Made by a program: the position numbers and the translations under genes
Part shown: piece by piece, positions 18,322-27,203 of the stretch
How positions within the stretch are numbered: position 1 is the stretch's first letter
How the letters are laid out: each line of letters begins with the position of its first letter
Notes under the pieces: generated by a model
The model's database searches: none
What the model was told of the DNA's origin: nothing
What the model saw: the letters and a program-made list of their open reading frames with translations, nothing else
NCBI RefSeq assembly: GCF_002933295.1
Contig: NZ_PSSW01000002.1
Location: forward strand, 475,569-539,568
DNA: 64,000 nt
Direction: 5' to 3'
Source of the DNA: Marinobacter flavimaris
GTDB lineage: Bacteria; Pseudomonadota; Gammaproteobacteria; Pseudomonadales; Oleiphilaceae

Positions 18322-18900
18322 TCAGTTTACTGGAACATCCCGCGTAACAACGAACGCGCCCCGCAAATCGCCCTCGGAGAAGCCGGTCGCCTTGTCTTCA
18401 GGATAGAGTTCAGCCAGTTTTGCCTTCACCTCCGGGGCGATGGACTTACCGTGACAGCCAAGGCAAAGCTTCTGTGTCGGGATGGCGCTCATATATTGGA
18501 ACGCCGGCTGTCCGGAAGCTTCGGAGACCTGCCAGACCTCCACCGGTTTTCCGTTCTTCACCGGCTGTCTGTCCATGGCCAGCAGCTGGATCTCCTGCCA
18601 GTCGGTGGGGGTGTTTTCCGGGTTCCGGACTTTCAGACTGGTCCGACTGATGACCCAGCCGCCGCTGCTGTTGTTCCTGGCGATTTCCGGTGCCACAGTC
18701 TTGCAAACACCAATACCGTTTGTGAGGCCGCCTTCTTTGATGGCCGTCTGGAGCGCCTGCTTCAGTGAGCCGCCGAAGCTTTTCACCAGGGAACGTGCTT
18801 CGGCAACCATTGCTTTCGGGCTATCTGCTTGGGGTTGCGCGAGCAGTGGCATGGAAAGCAAGGAGCATAGCAAGGCTGTTGTGATGATCGGTTTGGTCAT
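18322..18900 (-). CDS. Periplasmic DUF3365 (Tll0287-like) heme-binding protein
   Basis: A 192-residue exported protein with signal peptide PIITTALLCSLLSMPLLAQP and a single domain ending in the heme c motif CLGCH (Cys146-His150). It has the family-like stretch GVCKTVAPEIARNNS, SLKVRNPENTPTDWE-like region, and GDLRGAFVV near the C-terminus. Such domains bind one heme c and occur alone or as sensor modules. The start at 18900 follows GGGAGA and gives a clean signal peptide. It lies close to a heme-motif chemoreceptor on the other strand. Confidence 0.85.
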   Translation of the reverse strand: MTKPIITTALLCSLLSMPLLAQPQADSPKAMVAEARSLVKSFGGSLKQALQTAIKEGGLTNGIGVCKTVAPEIARNNSSGGWVISRTSLKVRNPENTPTDWQEIQLLAMDRQPVKNGKPVEVWQVSEASGQPAFQYMSAIPTQKLCLGCHGKSIAPEVKAKLAELYPEDKATGFSEGDLRGAFVVTRDVPVN

Positions 18901-18997
18901 TGAATCTCTCCCGGGCTTCTTGGCTTTGGAATAAGTATATAACAAAGGAATAATCCCAAATTGAGCCAGGACAGATTCCGGTAGAGCCGATGAATGA

Positions 18998-19672
18998 TTA
19001 CCACGCCAGCCAGATAACGTGGCGGGCACCCTTGCCGGGTCGCAAGGCCCTCACAGTAACGGGCTCAACAGAAAATCCTGCCCGTCGCAGCCTCTCTGTG
19101 AAGGAATGCTCCTGGCCGGCAGACCAGTAGGCAAGGATGCCATCAGGTCGCAGGGCGTTCTGGGCGGCCGCAATGCCATCCGGTGAGTAGATCCAGTTGT
19201 TTTCTTTGCGGGTGAAGCCTTCCGGGCCGTTGTCGACATCGAGAAGGATGGCATCCCATTCGCCGTCGCTGTTTCTGAGTAATTCGGCCACATCACCAAT
19301 GTGAACCTGCGCTCTCGGGTCGTTCAGCGGGTTGCCCGCCGCAGAGCCCAGCGGCCCGCGATTCCAGGCTTCTACTTCGGGAACCAGCTCGGCTACCGTC
19401 ACCTGCGCATCGTCGCCCAGAGCGGCCAGCGCTGCTGCCAGCGTGAACCCCATGCCCAGGCCGCCGATAAGAACCCGGGGAGCAGGCTGATCGGCAATCC
19501 GTTCGCACGCCAGGGTGGCAAGAGCATCCTCCGAGCCGTGGATTCGGCTGTTCATCAATTCTCCGGTGGTGCCGGCAATTTTGATGGAAAATTCATCATT
19601 TCGCTGTAAAAGACGTAATCGGGTTCCCTTGCCGGGGATCGTTGCGGTTCCGATTTCGGTAAAGCGGGCCAT
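18998..19672 (-). CDS. Spermidine synthase-like methyltransferase-fold protein
   Basis: A 224-residue protein with a Rossmann methyltransferase fold resembling spermidine synthase: RVLIGGLGMGFTLAAAL (cofactor loop), VTVAELVPEVEAWN and WDAILLDVDNGPEGF. The N-terminal beta-domain of true spermidine synthases is short here, and the polyamine-binding residues cannot be confirmed. A role as aminopropyltransferase or as another SAM-dependent enzyme is open. It is the last core-like gene before a gene-free stretch. Confidence 0.75.
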   Translation of the reverse strand: MARFTEIGTATIPGKGTRLRLLQRNDEFSIKIAGTTGELMNSRIHGSEDALATLACERIADQPAPRVLIGGLGMGFTLAAALAALGDDAQVTVAELVPEVEAWNRGPLGSAAGNPLNDPRAQVHIGDVAELLRNSDGEWDAILLDVDNGPEGFTRKENNWIYSPDGIAAAQNALRPDGILAYWSAGQEHSFTERLRRAGFSVEPVTVRALRPGKGARHVIWLAW

Positions 19673-20258
19673 TGAGAAGTCCTGATGTCGGTAAGGAGGG
19701 GCAGTTTAGCTCGCCTGGAGCCAGGTTGAATATCACGGACCGAGAATCGGGGTTAAGAGAGGTGGTACCCCCGGCAGGACTCATAAAGCTATGTAAGCAA
19801 TTGTTTTGTATATATATAATCTTTTTTCATGTTGATATGTGCCCCCATTTGTACCCCCAAAATGGTTTGTGTGTGTTGGATTGGGGCAATTCCTTAAGCA
19901 GTTTGATAGCAAGCGTCAATGTGTAAAAAGCAACTAGGTTGCGAGGTAATTCATGCCAGGCGATCTGTACCATTTACGCCAGAACTCAATTACAGCATCT
20001 TTTCAGAGGTCCGTAATCCCCTCCGTTGCGGCGCACCACTTTAATGTCATTGTTGTTCCACTTTTAAACAAAAGCGGACATTCAAGTTAGCCTCCGCTCA
20101 GGGCCGACGAGCAAATCACTTATGCTTCATACAGCCTAATTGATGGAGCAAATCACGGACGCCAGACGATCACATGGAAAGGAAGCTGGGTGCAGGTCAG
20201 GGGTTTCAGCTAGCTTTGGGATGCCTGAACCAGTCTAAACTGTGGGGCCGATCTAATC
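19673..20258. other. Gene-free stretch, possible island boundary
   Basis: No open frame here looks coding. The first half has an AT-rich core (TATATATATAATC near 19810). It carries two copies of GTACCCCC about 80 bases apart (near 19769 and 19852) in GGTGGTACCCCCGG and TTTGTACCCCCAAA. The second half, 19930-20258, holds no recognisable motif. The stretch separates core-like genes from the efflux and alkane regions. Confidence 0.5.
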
Positions 20259-23200
20259 TCAGCGTTCGTTCTTTAATCGAAACCAAAGGGCATAAAGCGC
20301 CGGCACAAACAATAGCGTGATCAGAGTGCCGACCGCCACGCCACCGATAAGGACATAAGCCAGCGGCCCCCAGAACAGGTCAAAGGTCAGAGGTACAAAC
20401 GCCAGAACGGCCGCCAGGGCGGTGAGTACCACGGGGCGGGCACGTTGGACTGCCGCTTCGACAACGGCTTCCCGGGCAGCCATTCCTGCTTTGAAGTTGT
20501 CCTGCACCTGCTGCGTCAGAATCATGGTATTTCGCATCAGGATGCCGCCCAGGCCAATCAGCCCCAGCAGCGCGGTAAAGCCAAAGGGTTGATTAAACAG
20601 CAGCAAAGCCAGCACAGCCCCAATCAGCCCCAGTGGCGCGGTGGCAAGAACAGTCAATGTGCCGATAAAGGAACGCATCTGAAGCATGATAAAGATCAGC
20701 ATCAACGCCAACATCACCGGTTGTAATGTCTGGATTGAAGCATTGGCTTTGGCTGATTGTTCCACCGTACCGCCGATTTCAATACGGTAACCCTCCGACA
20801 ACTGTTCGCGCAGGCCCGTCATCGCACTCCATATCTCCTTGGTGACATCCGGTGGCTGGGCACCTTCTACATCGGCCTGAACGGCCAGGAAGGGGTCACG
20901 GTTGTAACGCTTTATGACGGGGTCCTCGTAACGAACCTGCCACTTGCCCAGTTGCTGTACGGAAAGTTTGCGGCCGTCGCGGGTTTTGATCTCAAGATCT
21001 TCCGGCATGATCACTTCGCCACGTGCATTACGCGCCACCAGTTGAACGCTCCTTATGCCCTGGCGCAGTTCGGTGACGGCCACTCCGCGGAGTTGGAACT
21101 GCAGTTGCCGGGCAACCTCTGCCGGAGTCAGGCCCATCCAACCCAGATTTTCCGGATCCATATCAAGATAGAGAGTGGGCACACGCTCATCCCATTCGAG
21201 ATGCGGCATGACGATGTTCGGATGCCCGGTCATGAGAGTGCGGATCTGGTGCGCGATCTCTCTGAGTTGATCGGATTCCGGACCCAGCACACGAAAACTG
21301 ACCGGCCAGACCACCGGGGGACCGTACAGCAAACGCGTCACCCGCACTCGTGCCTCCGGAAATTCACCCGCCGCGATTCTGGTTTCCAGCGCCGAGATGA
21401 TGCGATCGCGCCCTTTAACGTCCTGCCCAATGGCAATCAACTTGGCAAATGCCGGGTCCGGCTGCTCGGGGTTGGCCGATACGAAGAATCGGGGCGCACC
21501 GGCACCGATGTAAGCGGAAAGGCTTTTCACCTCCGGCATGTCCATCAGAATCGCTTCCAGGCGTCTGACACTTTGATCCGTGGTGGCAATAGCGCTCCCC
21601 TGCGGAGCGTAGACACTGATCAGAACTTCGGGGCGATCAGAACTGGGAAAAAATTGCTTCTGCACCTGGGTTGCCATCCCGAAAGCACTGATCGCCAGCA
21701 AACCCACTGTGATAAAAACGACGGTTTTCCGGTACTGAACACACGCTGTGATCACCCCACGCAACCGCTGATAAAACGCGCTTTGGTAAAGGTCCTGGCC
21801 CATATGCCCGGTGTAATCGGGCAAGAGCTTGACGCCCAAATAAGGCGTAAAAGTTACCGCCACCACCCAGGAAATCAACAACGAAAAAGCCAGCACCCAG
21901 AAGATGTTGCCGGTGTATTCTCCCACTCCGGACTGGGCAAATCCGATGGGGACAAATCCGGCCACCGTCACCAGCGTACCGAACAGCATGGGCGCGGCGG
22001 TTACGCTCCAGGCATGACTGGCTGCCCGTACCCGGTCCCAGCCGCTCTCCATCTTCACGATCATCATTTCAATGGCGATGATCGCATCGTCCACTAACAG
22101 ACCCAGTGCGATAATCAACGCACCCAGGGTGATGCGGTCCAGGTTTATGCCCGCCATTTTCATCAACAAGAAAGTCAGGCCGAGGGTCACAGGAATCGCA
22201 ATGCCCACCACCAAACCCGCGCGCAGACCGATCGCCAGTATGCTAACCCCCATCACCACGACCAACGCAACCAGAAACTTGACCTGAAAAAGATCAACCG
22301 CCTGAGTGATGGCTTCCGCCTGATCGGTCAGGGTCTGTATTGACATTCCCAGCGGCAGCCTGCCCTGTTCGGTACTGACAAACTCGCGCAGCCGCGCGCC
22401 AAATTCCAGGCCATTTTCACCCGCACGCATGACCACACCCAGGAGGATCGCATCCTCACCGTTGGAGCGGACGATGTAGCTCAAAGGATCTTCATACCCT
22501 AAACGCACCTCGGCCAGATCAGATACGGTAATAAGCTGGTCGCCGATACGGAGAGGTACTGAGGTGAGGCGCTCAAGGTCAGACAGGTCGATGTTGCTGC
22601 GGACATAAACCCGCGGGCCGGCAAGATCAACAAAGCCAAGAGGCTGAAGACGGTTGTTGGCCTCTATCGCCTGCAACACCTCTTCTGCCGACAAACCGAG
22701 GTTGTTGAGCCGGTCCTGATCAAATTCGAGATACACCCGCTCAGGACGCTCCGCCAGGAGCTGTGCTTTTTGCAAGCCGGGCAGCCGTTGCAGGCGATCC
22801 CGTATCGATTCTGCCTCGCGGGTCAGTTCACGCATTGGCATCCCGGGTGCCGTCAGCGCCAGCAGGGAGAAATACACATCCGCGAAATCATCGTTGACGA
22901 TGGGGCCGATCACACCCTGGGGGAGGTTGGGTCGCTCATCGAGCATGCGCTTGCGGACTTGATAGAAGAGGTCCGACACTTTTTCACTCGGAGTAGAATC
23001 CAGGAATCGGATAACCATGGCGGCCTGCCCGGGCCGAATGGTTGTCTCAATATTATCGAAATACACCACCTCCTGGATTCGCTTTTCCAAACGATCCACG
23101 ACCTGGTTCTGCAGCACCTCGGGGGTTGCCCCTGGCCAGACGACAGAAACCACCATCGCCCGGACGGTGAACGCAGGGTCTTCCGCCCGACCCAGGGACG

Positions 23201-23297
23201 AGAACGCGTAGAAACCGGCAACAACGGACAGCAAAAGAAAAAAGAGGGTGACCGAACGCTCGCGCACTGCCAGCGCGGAAAGATTCGGTAAGCTCAT
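20259..23297 (-). CDS. RND efflux pump, inner-membrane transporter
   Basis: A 1012-residue AcrB/MexB-superfamily proton antiporter. It has the first membrane helix (residues ~13-33), a large periplasmic loop, and helices 2-6 with the proton-relay pair Asp403-Asp404 in LGLLVDDAIIAIEMM. A second periplasmic loop and a C-terminal helix bundle follow. It starts ATGA-overlapped with the adaptor gene upstream. The short, HAE1-like sequence and missing outer-membrane partner suggest it uses a TolC-type channel encoded elsewhere. Substrate is unknown; the operon context (thioesterases, hydrolase) hints at acyl compounds. Confidence 0.93.
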   Translation of the reverse strand: MSLPNLSALAVRERSVTLFFLLLSVVAGFYAFSSLGRAEDPAFTVRAMVVSVVWPGATPEVLQNQVVDRLEKRIQEVVYFDNIETTIRPGQAAMVIRFLDSTPSEKVSDLFYQVRKRMLDERPNLPQGVIGPIVNDDFADVYFSLLALTAPGMPMRELTREAESIRDRLQRLPGLQKAQLLAERPERVYLEFDQDRLNNLGLSAEEVLQAIEANNRLQPLGFVDLAGPRVYVRSNIDLSDLERLTSVPLRIGDQLITVSDLAEVRLGYEDPLSYIVRSNGEDAILLGVVMRAGENGLEFGARLREFVSTEQGRLPLGMSIQTLTDQAEAITQAVDLFQVKFLVALVVVMGVSILAIGLRAGLVVGIAIPVTLGLTFLLMKMAGINLDRITLGALIIALGLLVDDAIIAIEMMIVKMESGWDRVRAASHAWSVTAAPMLFGTLVTVAGFVPIGFAQSGVGEYTGNIFWVLAFSLLISWVVAVTFTPYLGVKLLPDYTGHMGQDLYQSAFYQRLRGVITACVQYRKTVVFITVGLLAISAFGMATQVQKQFFPSSDRPEVLISVYAPQGSAIATTDQSVRRLEAILMDMPEVKSLSAYIGAGAPRFFVSANPEQPDPAFAKLIAIGQDVKGRDRIISALETRIAAGEFPEARVRVTRLLYGPPVVWPVSFRVLGPESDQLREIAHQIRTLMTGHPNIVMPHLEWDERVPTLYLDMDPENLGWMGLTPAEVARQLQFQLRGVAVTELRQGIRSVQLVARNARGEVIMPEDLEIKTRDGRKLSVQQLGKWQVRYEDPVIKRYNRDPFLAVQADVEGAQPPDVTKEIWSAMTGLREQLSEGYRIEIGGTVEQSAKANASIQTLQPVMLALMLIFIMLQMRSFIGTLTVLATAPLGLIGAVLALLLFNQPFGFTALLGLIGLGGILMRNTMILTQQVQDNFKAGMAAREAVVEAAVQRARPVVLTALAAVLAFVPLTFDLFWGPLAYVLIGGVAVGTLITLLFVPALYALWFRLKNER

Positions 23298-24346
23298 TGA
23301 ACCAGCTCCCGCACTGCCATGCCAGGCGTGAGCAGGTGTGTCCCCAACGCGACGATGGGCGTTCCCGCCTTGATGTCGACCTTGATCTTCGCATACTCCT
23401 CACCCAGATCGATCACCTCGACCGCCAGGGGCGTTACCGTGCCGTCGGAAACCAACCAGATCTGCGGCGTTTGCCCTCTCTCATCCAGGGCACCCAGCGG
23501 TACGCGATGGCTGGGGGCGGTTTGCTTCTGCGCTAACCGCACACTCACCACCGACCCCAGGGTTAAAGACGAGGGGTAGGGCCCCTCCAGGCTGTATCGG
23601 GCACGCCAGCTCCGGCTTGCGGGGTCGGCAGCCCCGGCAATCTCTCTCAAGCTCACAGCAAGCTGTTCGCCATTGGGTAAAGGGACATAACCGCGCATGG
23701 ACGGGTTACTGCCCTCTGGTAAAAAAACCTCGACTTCCAGCGATTGATCTTCGGCCAGAACGGCAAGGGTTTGTCCGACACCCACAACCTGGCCAGGTTC
23801 AACGATGACCTCAGTGACCACGCCTGCATGGGCGGCTTTCAGTTCCGCATACCCCAGGGCATTCTGAGCCTGCTGATTGCGTGCAGAAGCGGTTTGCACC
23901 TGGCTGCGCGCCTCACGCTCTGCCAACTCAAGGCGTTGCAGGGTTTGTTCGCTGACAAACTGATGCGCCACAAGTTGCTGCTGGCGCTGGAGTTCATTGG
24001 TGGCAATTGCCAGGGCCGCTTTTGCACGCTTAAGATCCACGGCGGCGACCCCTGCGGCTGCCACCAGGTCCCGTGTATCGAGCTTGAACAGTAAGTCGCC
24101 TTTTTCCACGCGCTGACCGGCATCGATATAACGATGCTGAATCCGACCGGCGATCTGAAAGGCCTGAGGAACTTCGTGGCGGCCTCGCAGGGTTCCTGAA
24201 AATCTCTGCGCTGTTGGGCCGGCGTCCTTTAGTTCAACTGTTTTTACCCAGGGGATAGGGGCGCGGGCATCTGGGGGCGGTTCCGAAGACTGCTGACAAC
24301 CAGACAGCATGAGCAGCGAGATAAACAGGGTCAGCATACAGCGCAT
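23294..24346 (-). CDS. RND efflux adaptor, lipoprotein (membrane fusion protein)
   Basis: A 350-residue periplasmic adaptor with a lipoprotein signal (MLTLFISLLMLSGC, Cys near residue 17). It has a biotinyl-lipoyl-like domain (HRYIDAGQRVEKGDLLFKLDTRDL), a helical hairpin rich in Ala/Gln/Glu (about 90-150), the second lipoyl half (AAHAGVVTEVIVEPGQVVGVGQ) and a C-terminal beta-barrel. The start at 24346 gives the lipobox at the correct place; the longer frame to 24484 does not. It overlaps the pump gene by four bases. Confidence 0.92.
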   Translation of the reverse strand: MRCMLTLFISLLMLSGCQQSSEPPPDARAPIPWVKTVELKDAGPTAQRFSGTLRGRHEVPQAFQIAGRIQHRYIDAGQRVEKGDLLFKLDTRDLVAAAGVAAVDLKRAKAALAIATNELQRQQQLVAHQFVSEQTLQRLELAEREARSQVQTASARNQQAQNALGYAELKAAHAGVVTEVIVEPGQVVGVGQTLAVLAEDQSLEVEVFLPEGSNPSMRGYVPLPNGEQLAVSLREIAGAADPASRSWRARYSLEGPYPSSLTLGSVVSVRLAQKQTAPSHRVPLGALDERGQTPQIWLVSDGTVTPLAVEVIDLGEEYAKIKVDIKAGTPIVALGTHLLTPGMAVRELVQ

Positions 24347-24383
24347 GGCAGGTGTCCCGATTGGCAAAATCCAGATTTGAGTA

Positions 24384-25286
24384 TCAGCTCTCACGGTAGC
24401 CGGACAAAACAAGTTGCAGGATGGCATCGCGAACGGTTTCCCTCCGCTCCATAGGCAGAAAATGAGTCGCCTCGCCGAGGACATTTACGTCAGCCTCAGG
24501 CAGCAGGATCTGCAGGCGTTTTCGCGCGGCCGGCGAGAAGGTTGACCCGCGTTCCGCCGCCAGCACGATAACCGGGCACCGCAACTGACGAATACCGGGC
24601 CAGGGGTTGTGTTCGGTATGGGCAAAAGTGGTGCTCTCCCACTCCGGCGCACACGCCAACTGAACTTGATCTTCCTGCGGTTCGAAGGCGTGCTGGATAT
24701 AGGCTTCCAGCCATGCTTCGGGCCAGGTCTTGAAGCCACCGCGGCCCCGATAGTTGTCCAACGCAGCAGCGTGCGAGTCGAATACCGGGCGCCGACGTGC
24801 GGCTCCGGCGGCCAGTGACAACCGATGTGACTGGCGTAGCAGCTTGGCCAGCCACAACCTCAGGCCCTGCCCCGGATCCATGATTACGGGTTCCGCCAGA
24901 ATCAGGCCCAGCACTTTGTCTGGCCGTCGGGCAGCGGCCATGATGCTGGTGGTGGCCCCAATGGAGTGGCCGGCAAGCCAGACCGGCTCATCCAGGCTAT
25001 CCAGCAGAGCGGTCATGTCGCGATAGTAGGTTTCCCAGCCCCGGAATGTCGAAAAGTTCGCCGCACCGGCGCTGGCCCCGTGCCCCCGCATGTCCCAGGC
25101 CAGGACATTGACGTCCGTGGCAAGCTCATCAAGGAGGGGGCGGTACAGGCGGCCATGGAAACCCGTTGCATGCGCCCAGTGCAACGTGGGGCGCGCTTTG
25201 GATTGCGGCCAGCGCCACAGGGCGATCTCCGCGCCATCCGGCGCCTGGAATTGGTCGCGTTCAGGGTTGTTGTGCTTATTGTCCAT
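24384..25286 (-). CDS. Alpha/beta hydrolase
   Basis: A 300-residue serine hydrolase. It has an oxyanion region HWAHATGFHG near residue 37, WDMRGHGAS near 65, nucleophile Ser in WLAGHSIGATTS near 108 and catalytic His probably in GEATHFLPMERRE near 280. The start overlaps the upstream thioesterase stop by 11 bases, and the adaptor gene follows after 37 bases, so it belongs to the thioesterase-RND operon. The substrate is unknown; esters, lactones or thioesters are possible. Confidence 0.88.
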   Translation of the reverse strand: MDNKHNNPERDQFQAPDGAEIALWRWPQSKARPTLHWAHATGFHGRLYRPLLDELATDVNVLAWDMRGHGASAGAANFSTFRGWETYYRDMTALLDSLDEPVWLAGHSIGATTSIMAAARRPDKVLGLILAEPVIMDPGQGLRLWLAKLLRQSHRLSLAAGAARRRPVFDSHAAALDNYRGRGGFKTWPEAWLEAYIQHAFEPQEDQVQLACAPEWESTTFAHTEHNPWPGIRQLRCPVIVLAAERGSTFSPAARKRLQILLPEADVNVLGEATHFLPMERRETVRDAILQLVLSGYRES

Positions 25287-25779
25287 GAAGATCTGCTTCT
25301 TTGGCCGCCATTGTCGGGAGCAACAACTGAACCTGACCGCTGGCGATCGGCTTGCGCTTATCGCCCTGCCAGCAGGTCACCCGGACCAGGCTGCTCCGCC
25401 TGCCTTGCCGGACAATTTCGGCGCTGGCGAACGTCGATCGGGCCTGCGCGGAGCGGAGGTAGTTAATGTGGCTGTCGAGAATGCGTGGGCAACGTTTGTC
25501 TGTATCCTGGCGTTGCGCAGCGACCCGCGCGGTAAGCTCCATCAGGGCGCCAAGCACGCCGCCATGGAGAGCAGGTAGCATAAAGTTGCCAATCAGCGCT
25601 TCACGACACGGCATATGAACCACTAGACCTACATCGTCGCGTTGAACCTCAAGACCAAGGTGCCGTGCGTAGGGAGTGCGCTCCAGCAGGGCCTGCCAGT
25701 CGGAACATTCTTTCCCGCTTTCTTGCCCGCTTTCGGAAGGGCCTGAGATGGGTTGTGCCGAATCGCCAGTCGTACTCAT
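25276..25779 (-). CDS. Hotdog-fold thioesterase, PaaI-like
   Basis: A 167-residue acyl-CoA thioesterase-like protein with a single hotdog domain at about 40-160. It has the family signature ALHGGVLGALMELTARVAA (HGG and a downstream Glu) and the strand ILDSHINYLRSA. The first ~30 residues are Ser/Gly/Glu-rich and probably disordered. It overlaps the second thioesterase gene by ATGA and the hydrolase by 11 bases. Confidence 0.82.
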   Translation of the reverse strand: MSTTGDSAQPISGPSESGQESGKECSDWQALLERTPYARHLGLEVQRDDVGLVVHMPCREALIGNFMLPALHGGVLGALMELTARVAAQRQDTDKRCPRILDSHINYLRSAQARSTFASAEIVRQGRRSSLVRVTCWQGDKRKPIASGQVQLLLPTMAAKEADLHGQ

Positions 25780-26261
25780 GCGCCCTCCTTTTTTCGTCCA
25801 CCGGCCTGAAATTGCTGGCCCTGGGTGTTGCGCATGAAGGTGGCGCTTGCCGTCGCTAACAGCTCACTGTCACTCTCGCTGAGGATGTCGCAATGGATGA
25901 ACGCGACCTCGTCCGTTAAATGACGACAGGTGGCCACCGCTACCAGGGCACGGTCGCCGCTGGCAGGCCGCAGATAATCCATGCGCAGATCCAGCGTGGC
26001 AATGGGCATCAGCTCCAGGGCCCCCGCAAATACCGCCAGGCCTCCGGCGGAGTCTGCCAGTGAGTAGAGCACGCTGGTGCAGATTTCTTTTGTATCCTCT
26101 TCGGCGAACATCCATGGCTGTGGGGTCAGGCGCATACAGACCTGGCCCTTATCGACAGAGACAACCTGCATACCCAGATCCCTGCCGTGGGGAACCTGTT
26201 CGGTGAACTGCCACGCCGTCGTCACAGCGTCACTGTGCTGAGCTCTGTTCGACTCCGTCAT
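25776..26261 (-). CDS. Hotdog-fold thioesterase, PaaI-like
   Basis: A 161-residue hotdog protein, first gene of the operon. The helix is SVLYSLADSAGGLAVFAGA and the strand IATLDLRMDYLRPASGDRALVAVATCRH. It lacks the HGG of its neighbour, having TKEICTSVLYS there, so the two paralogues may form a heterodimer or use different substrates (inference). It faces the TetR gene across the palindrome at 26375. Confidence 0.82.
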   Translation of the reverse strand: MTESNRAQHSDAVTTAWQFTEQVPHGRDLGMQVVSVDKGQVCMRLTPQPWMFAEEDTKEICTSVLYSLADSAGGLAVFAGALELMPIATLDLRMDYLRPASGDRALVAVATCRHLTDEVAFIHCDILSESDSELLATASATFMRNTQGQQFQAGGRKKEGA

Positions 26262-26374
26262 CAGATCTGCCCACCCCGGTTTGCATTTCGCGCAGGGGTG
26301 GAAGTGGGGGGAAACAGCTGATTTTGATAGGTCATTGCCATGTCAGTTTCTTCCGAATAACATTGTTGCTGGAT

Positions 26375-26396
26375 TTTGGTTGGTTAACCAACCAAA
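26375..26396. promoter_or_regulatory. 22-bp perfect palindrome, probable TetR operator
   Basis: A perfect 22-bp inverted repeat with core TTGGTTGGTTAACCAACCAA lies between the thioesterase-RND operon (start 26261, minus) and the TetR gene (start 26520, plus). Its size and symmetry fit a TetR-family dimer site. It is the strongest candidate for control of both directions. Confidence 0.8.
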
Positions 26397-26519
26397 TGTC
26401 AAGAATCTGTTGTGGCAAATGGCACGCCACCCGTGCGATGGCGCACCACCAATGCAATGAGTCAGGTGGTTGCCGCTCTGATGAACAAATAGCTGGCTTG
26501 CTGAGGAGATGTTTAAGCC

Positions 26520-27134
26520 ATGGTTAACAGACAGATGACTCCTGCAAGCAAACTGGGCGACCAGGGCGACGTTTTGTCTAACGCAGCCCGGCTTTTTCGT
26601 GAGAAAGGCTTTGAAAGGACGTCGCTCAAGGAGATTGCCGAGGCCTGCAATATGCTGCCCGGAAGTCTGTATTATCGTTACAACAGCAAGGAAGCGCTGC
26701 TTGTCGAGCTGATGCGCCGGGGGGTGGACCTGGTTACCGCAGAGGTCGAGTCGGCTTACGCCAGTTCGGGTGACCCGGTTGAACGGTTGCGTCTTTGTAT
26801 CAACGCGCATCTGCGAGCCCTGTTGGTCGATTCGGACGCGGTTTACGTGCTGCTGTTTGAATGGCGAGCGCTGGGCCCGGAGGCCCGCGAGGAAATCATC
26901 GAACTGCGTGACCAGTACGAGTCCTTGTGGGCCGATATCCTCGAAACGATGATTGCACAGGGCGTGATCCGGAAGAATGTTGACGGCCGTTTGCTCCGCC
27001 TGATCGGCCTTGGGGCGCTCAACTGGGTTGCAACCTGGTTCGACCCGAACGGGGCTCATTCACTCGACGCCATTGGCGACTTGATCTGGCAGATCGCGAT
27101 GGACGGTGTGATCAATAAAGGGGGGCAGGCATAG
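26520..27134 (+). CDS. TetR-family transcriptional regulator
   Basis: A 204-residue repressor-type protein. The N-terminal helix-turn-helix (residues ~15-65) has the TetR pattern LSNAARLFREKGFERTSLKEIAEACNMLPGSLYYRYNSKEALLVELM. The ligand-binding C-terminal domain follows and resembles fatty-acid or AcrR-type members only in general shape. Being divergent from the thioesterase-hydrolase-RND operon, it probably represses that operon and itself through the palindrome. The inducer is unknown. Confidence 0.9.
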   Translation: MVNRQMTPASKLGDQGDVLSNAARLFREKGFERTSLKEIAEACNMLPGSLYYRYNSKEALLVELMRRGVDLVTAEVESAYASSGDPVERLRLCINAHLRALLVDSDAVYVLLFEWRALGPEAREEIIELRDQYESLWADILETMIAQGVIRKNVDGRLLRLIGLGALNWVATWFDPNGAHSLDAIGDLIWQIAMDGVINKGGQA

Positions 27135-27203
27135 GTTCTGGCTTCACAAACGCAAGCAAGTAGCCTCTGTTTATGATCGCTAATCATGCGGATGCACGGT
27201 TTG

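Noticed and set aside
19760..19800. GGTACCCCCGGCAGGACTC, on the minus strand like a tRNA 3' end (…GGGGGTACCA)
   Set aside because: No matching tRNA body or T-loop is found upstream, so an attachment site is not claimed.
20757..22097. Plus-strand frame of 446 codons
   Set aside because: It is antisense to the RND pump gene, a common shadow of a GC-rich gene.
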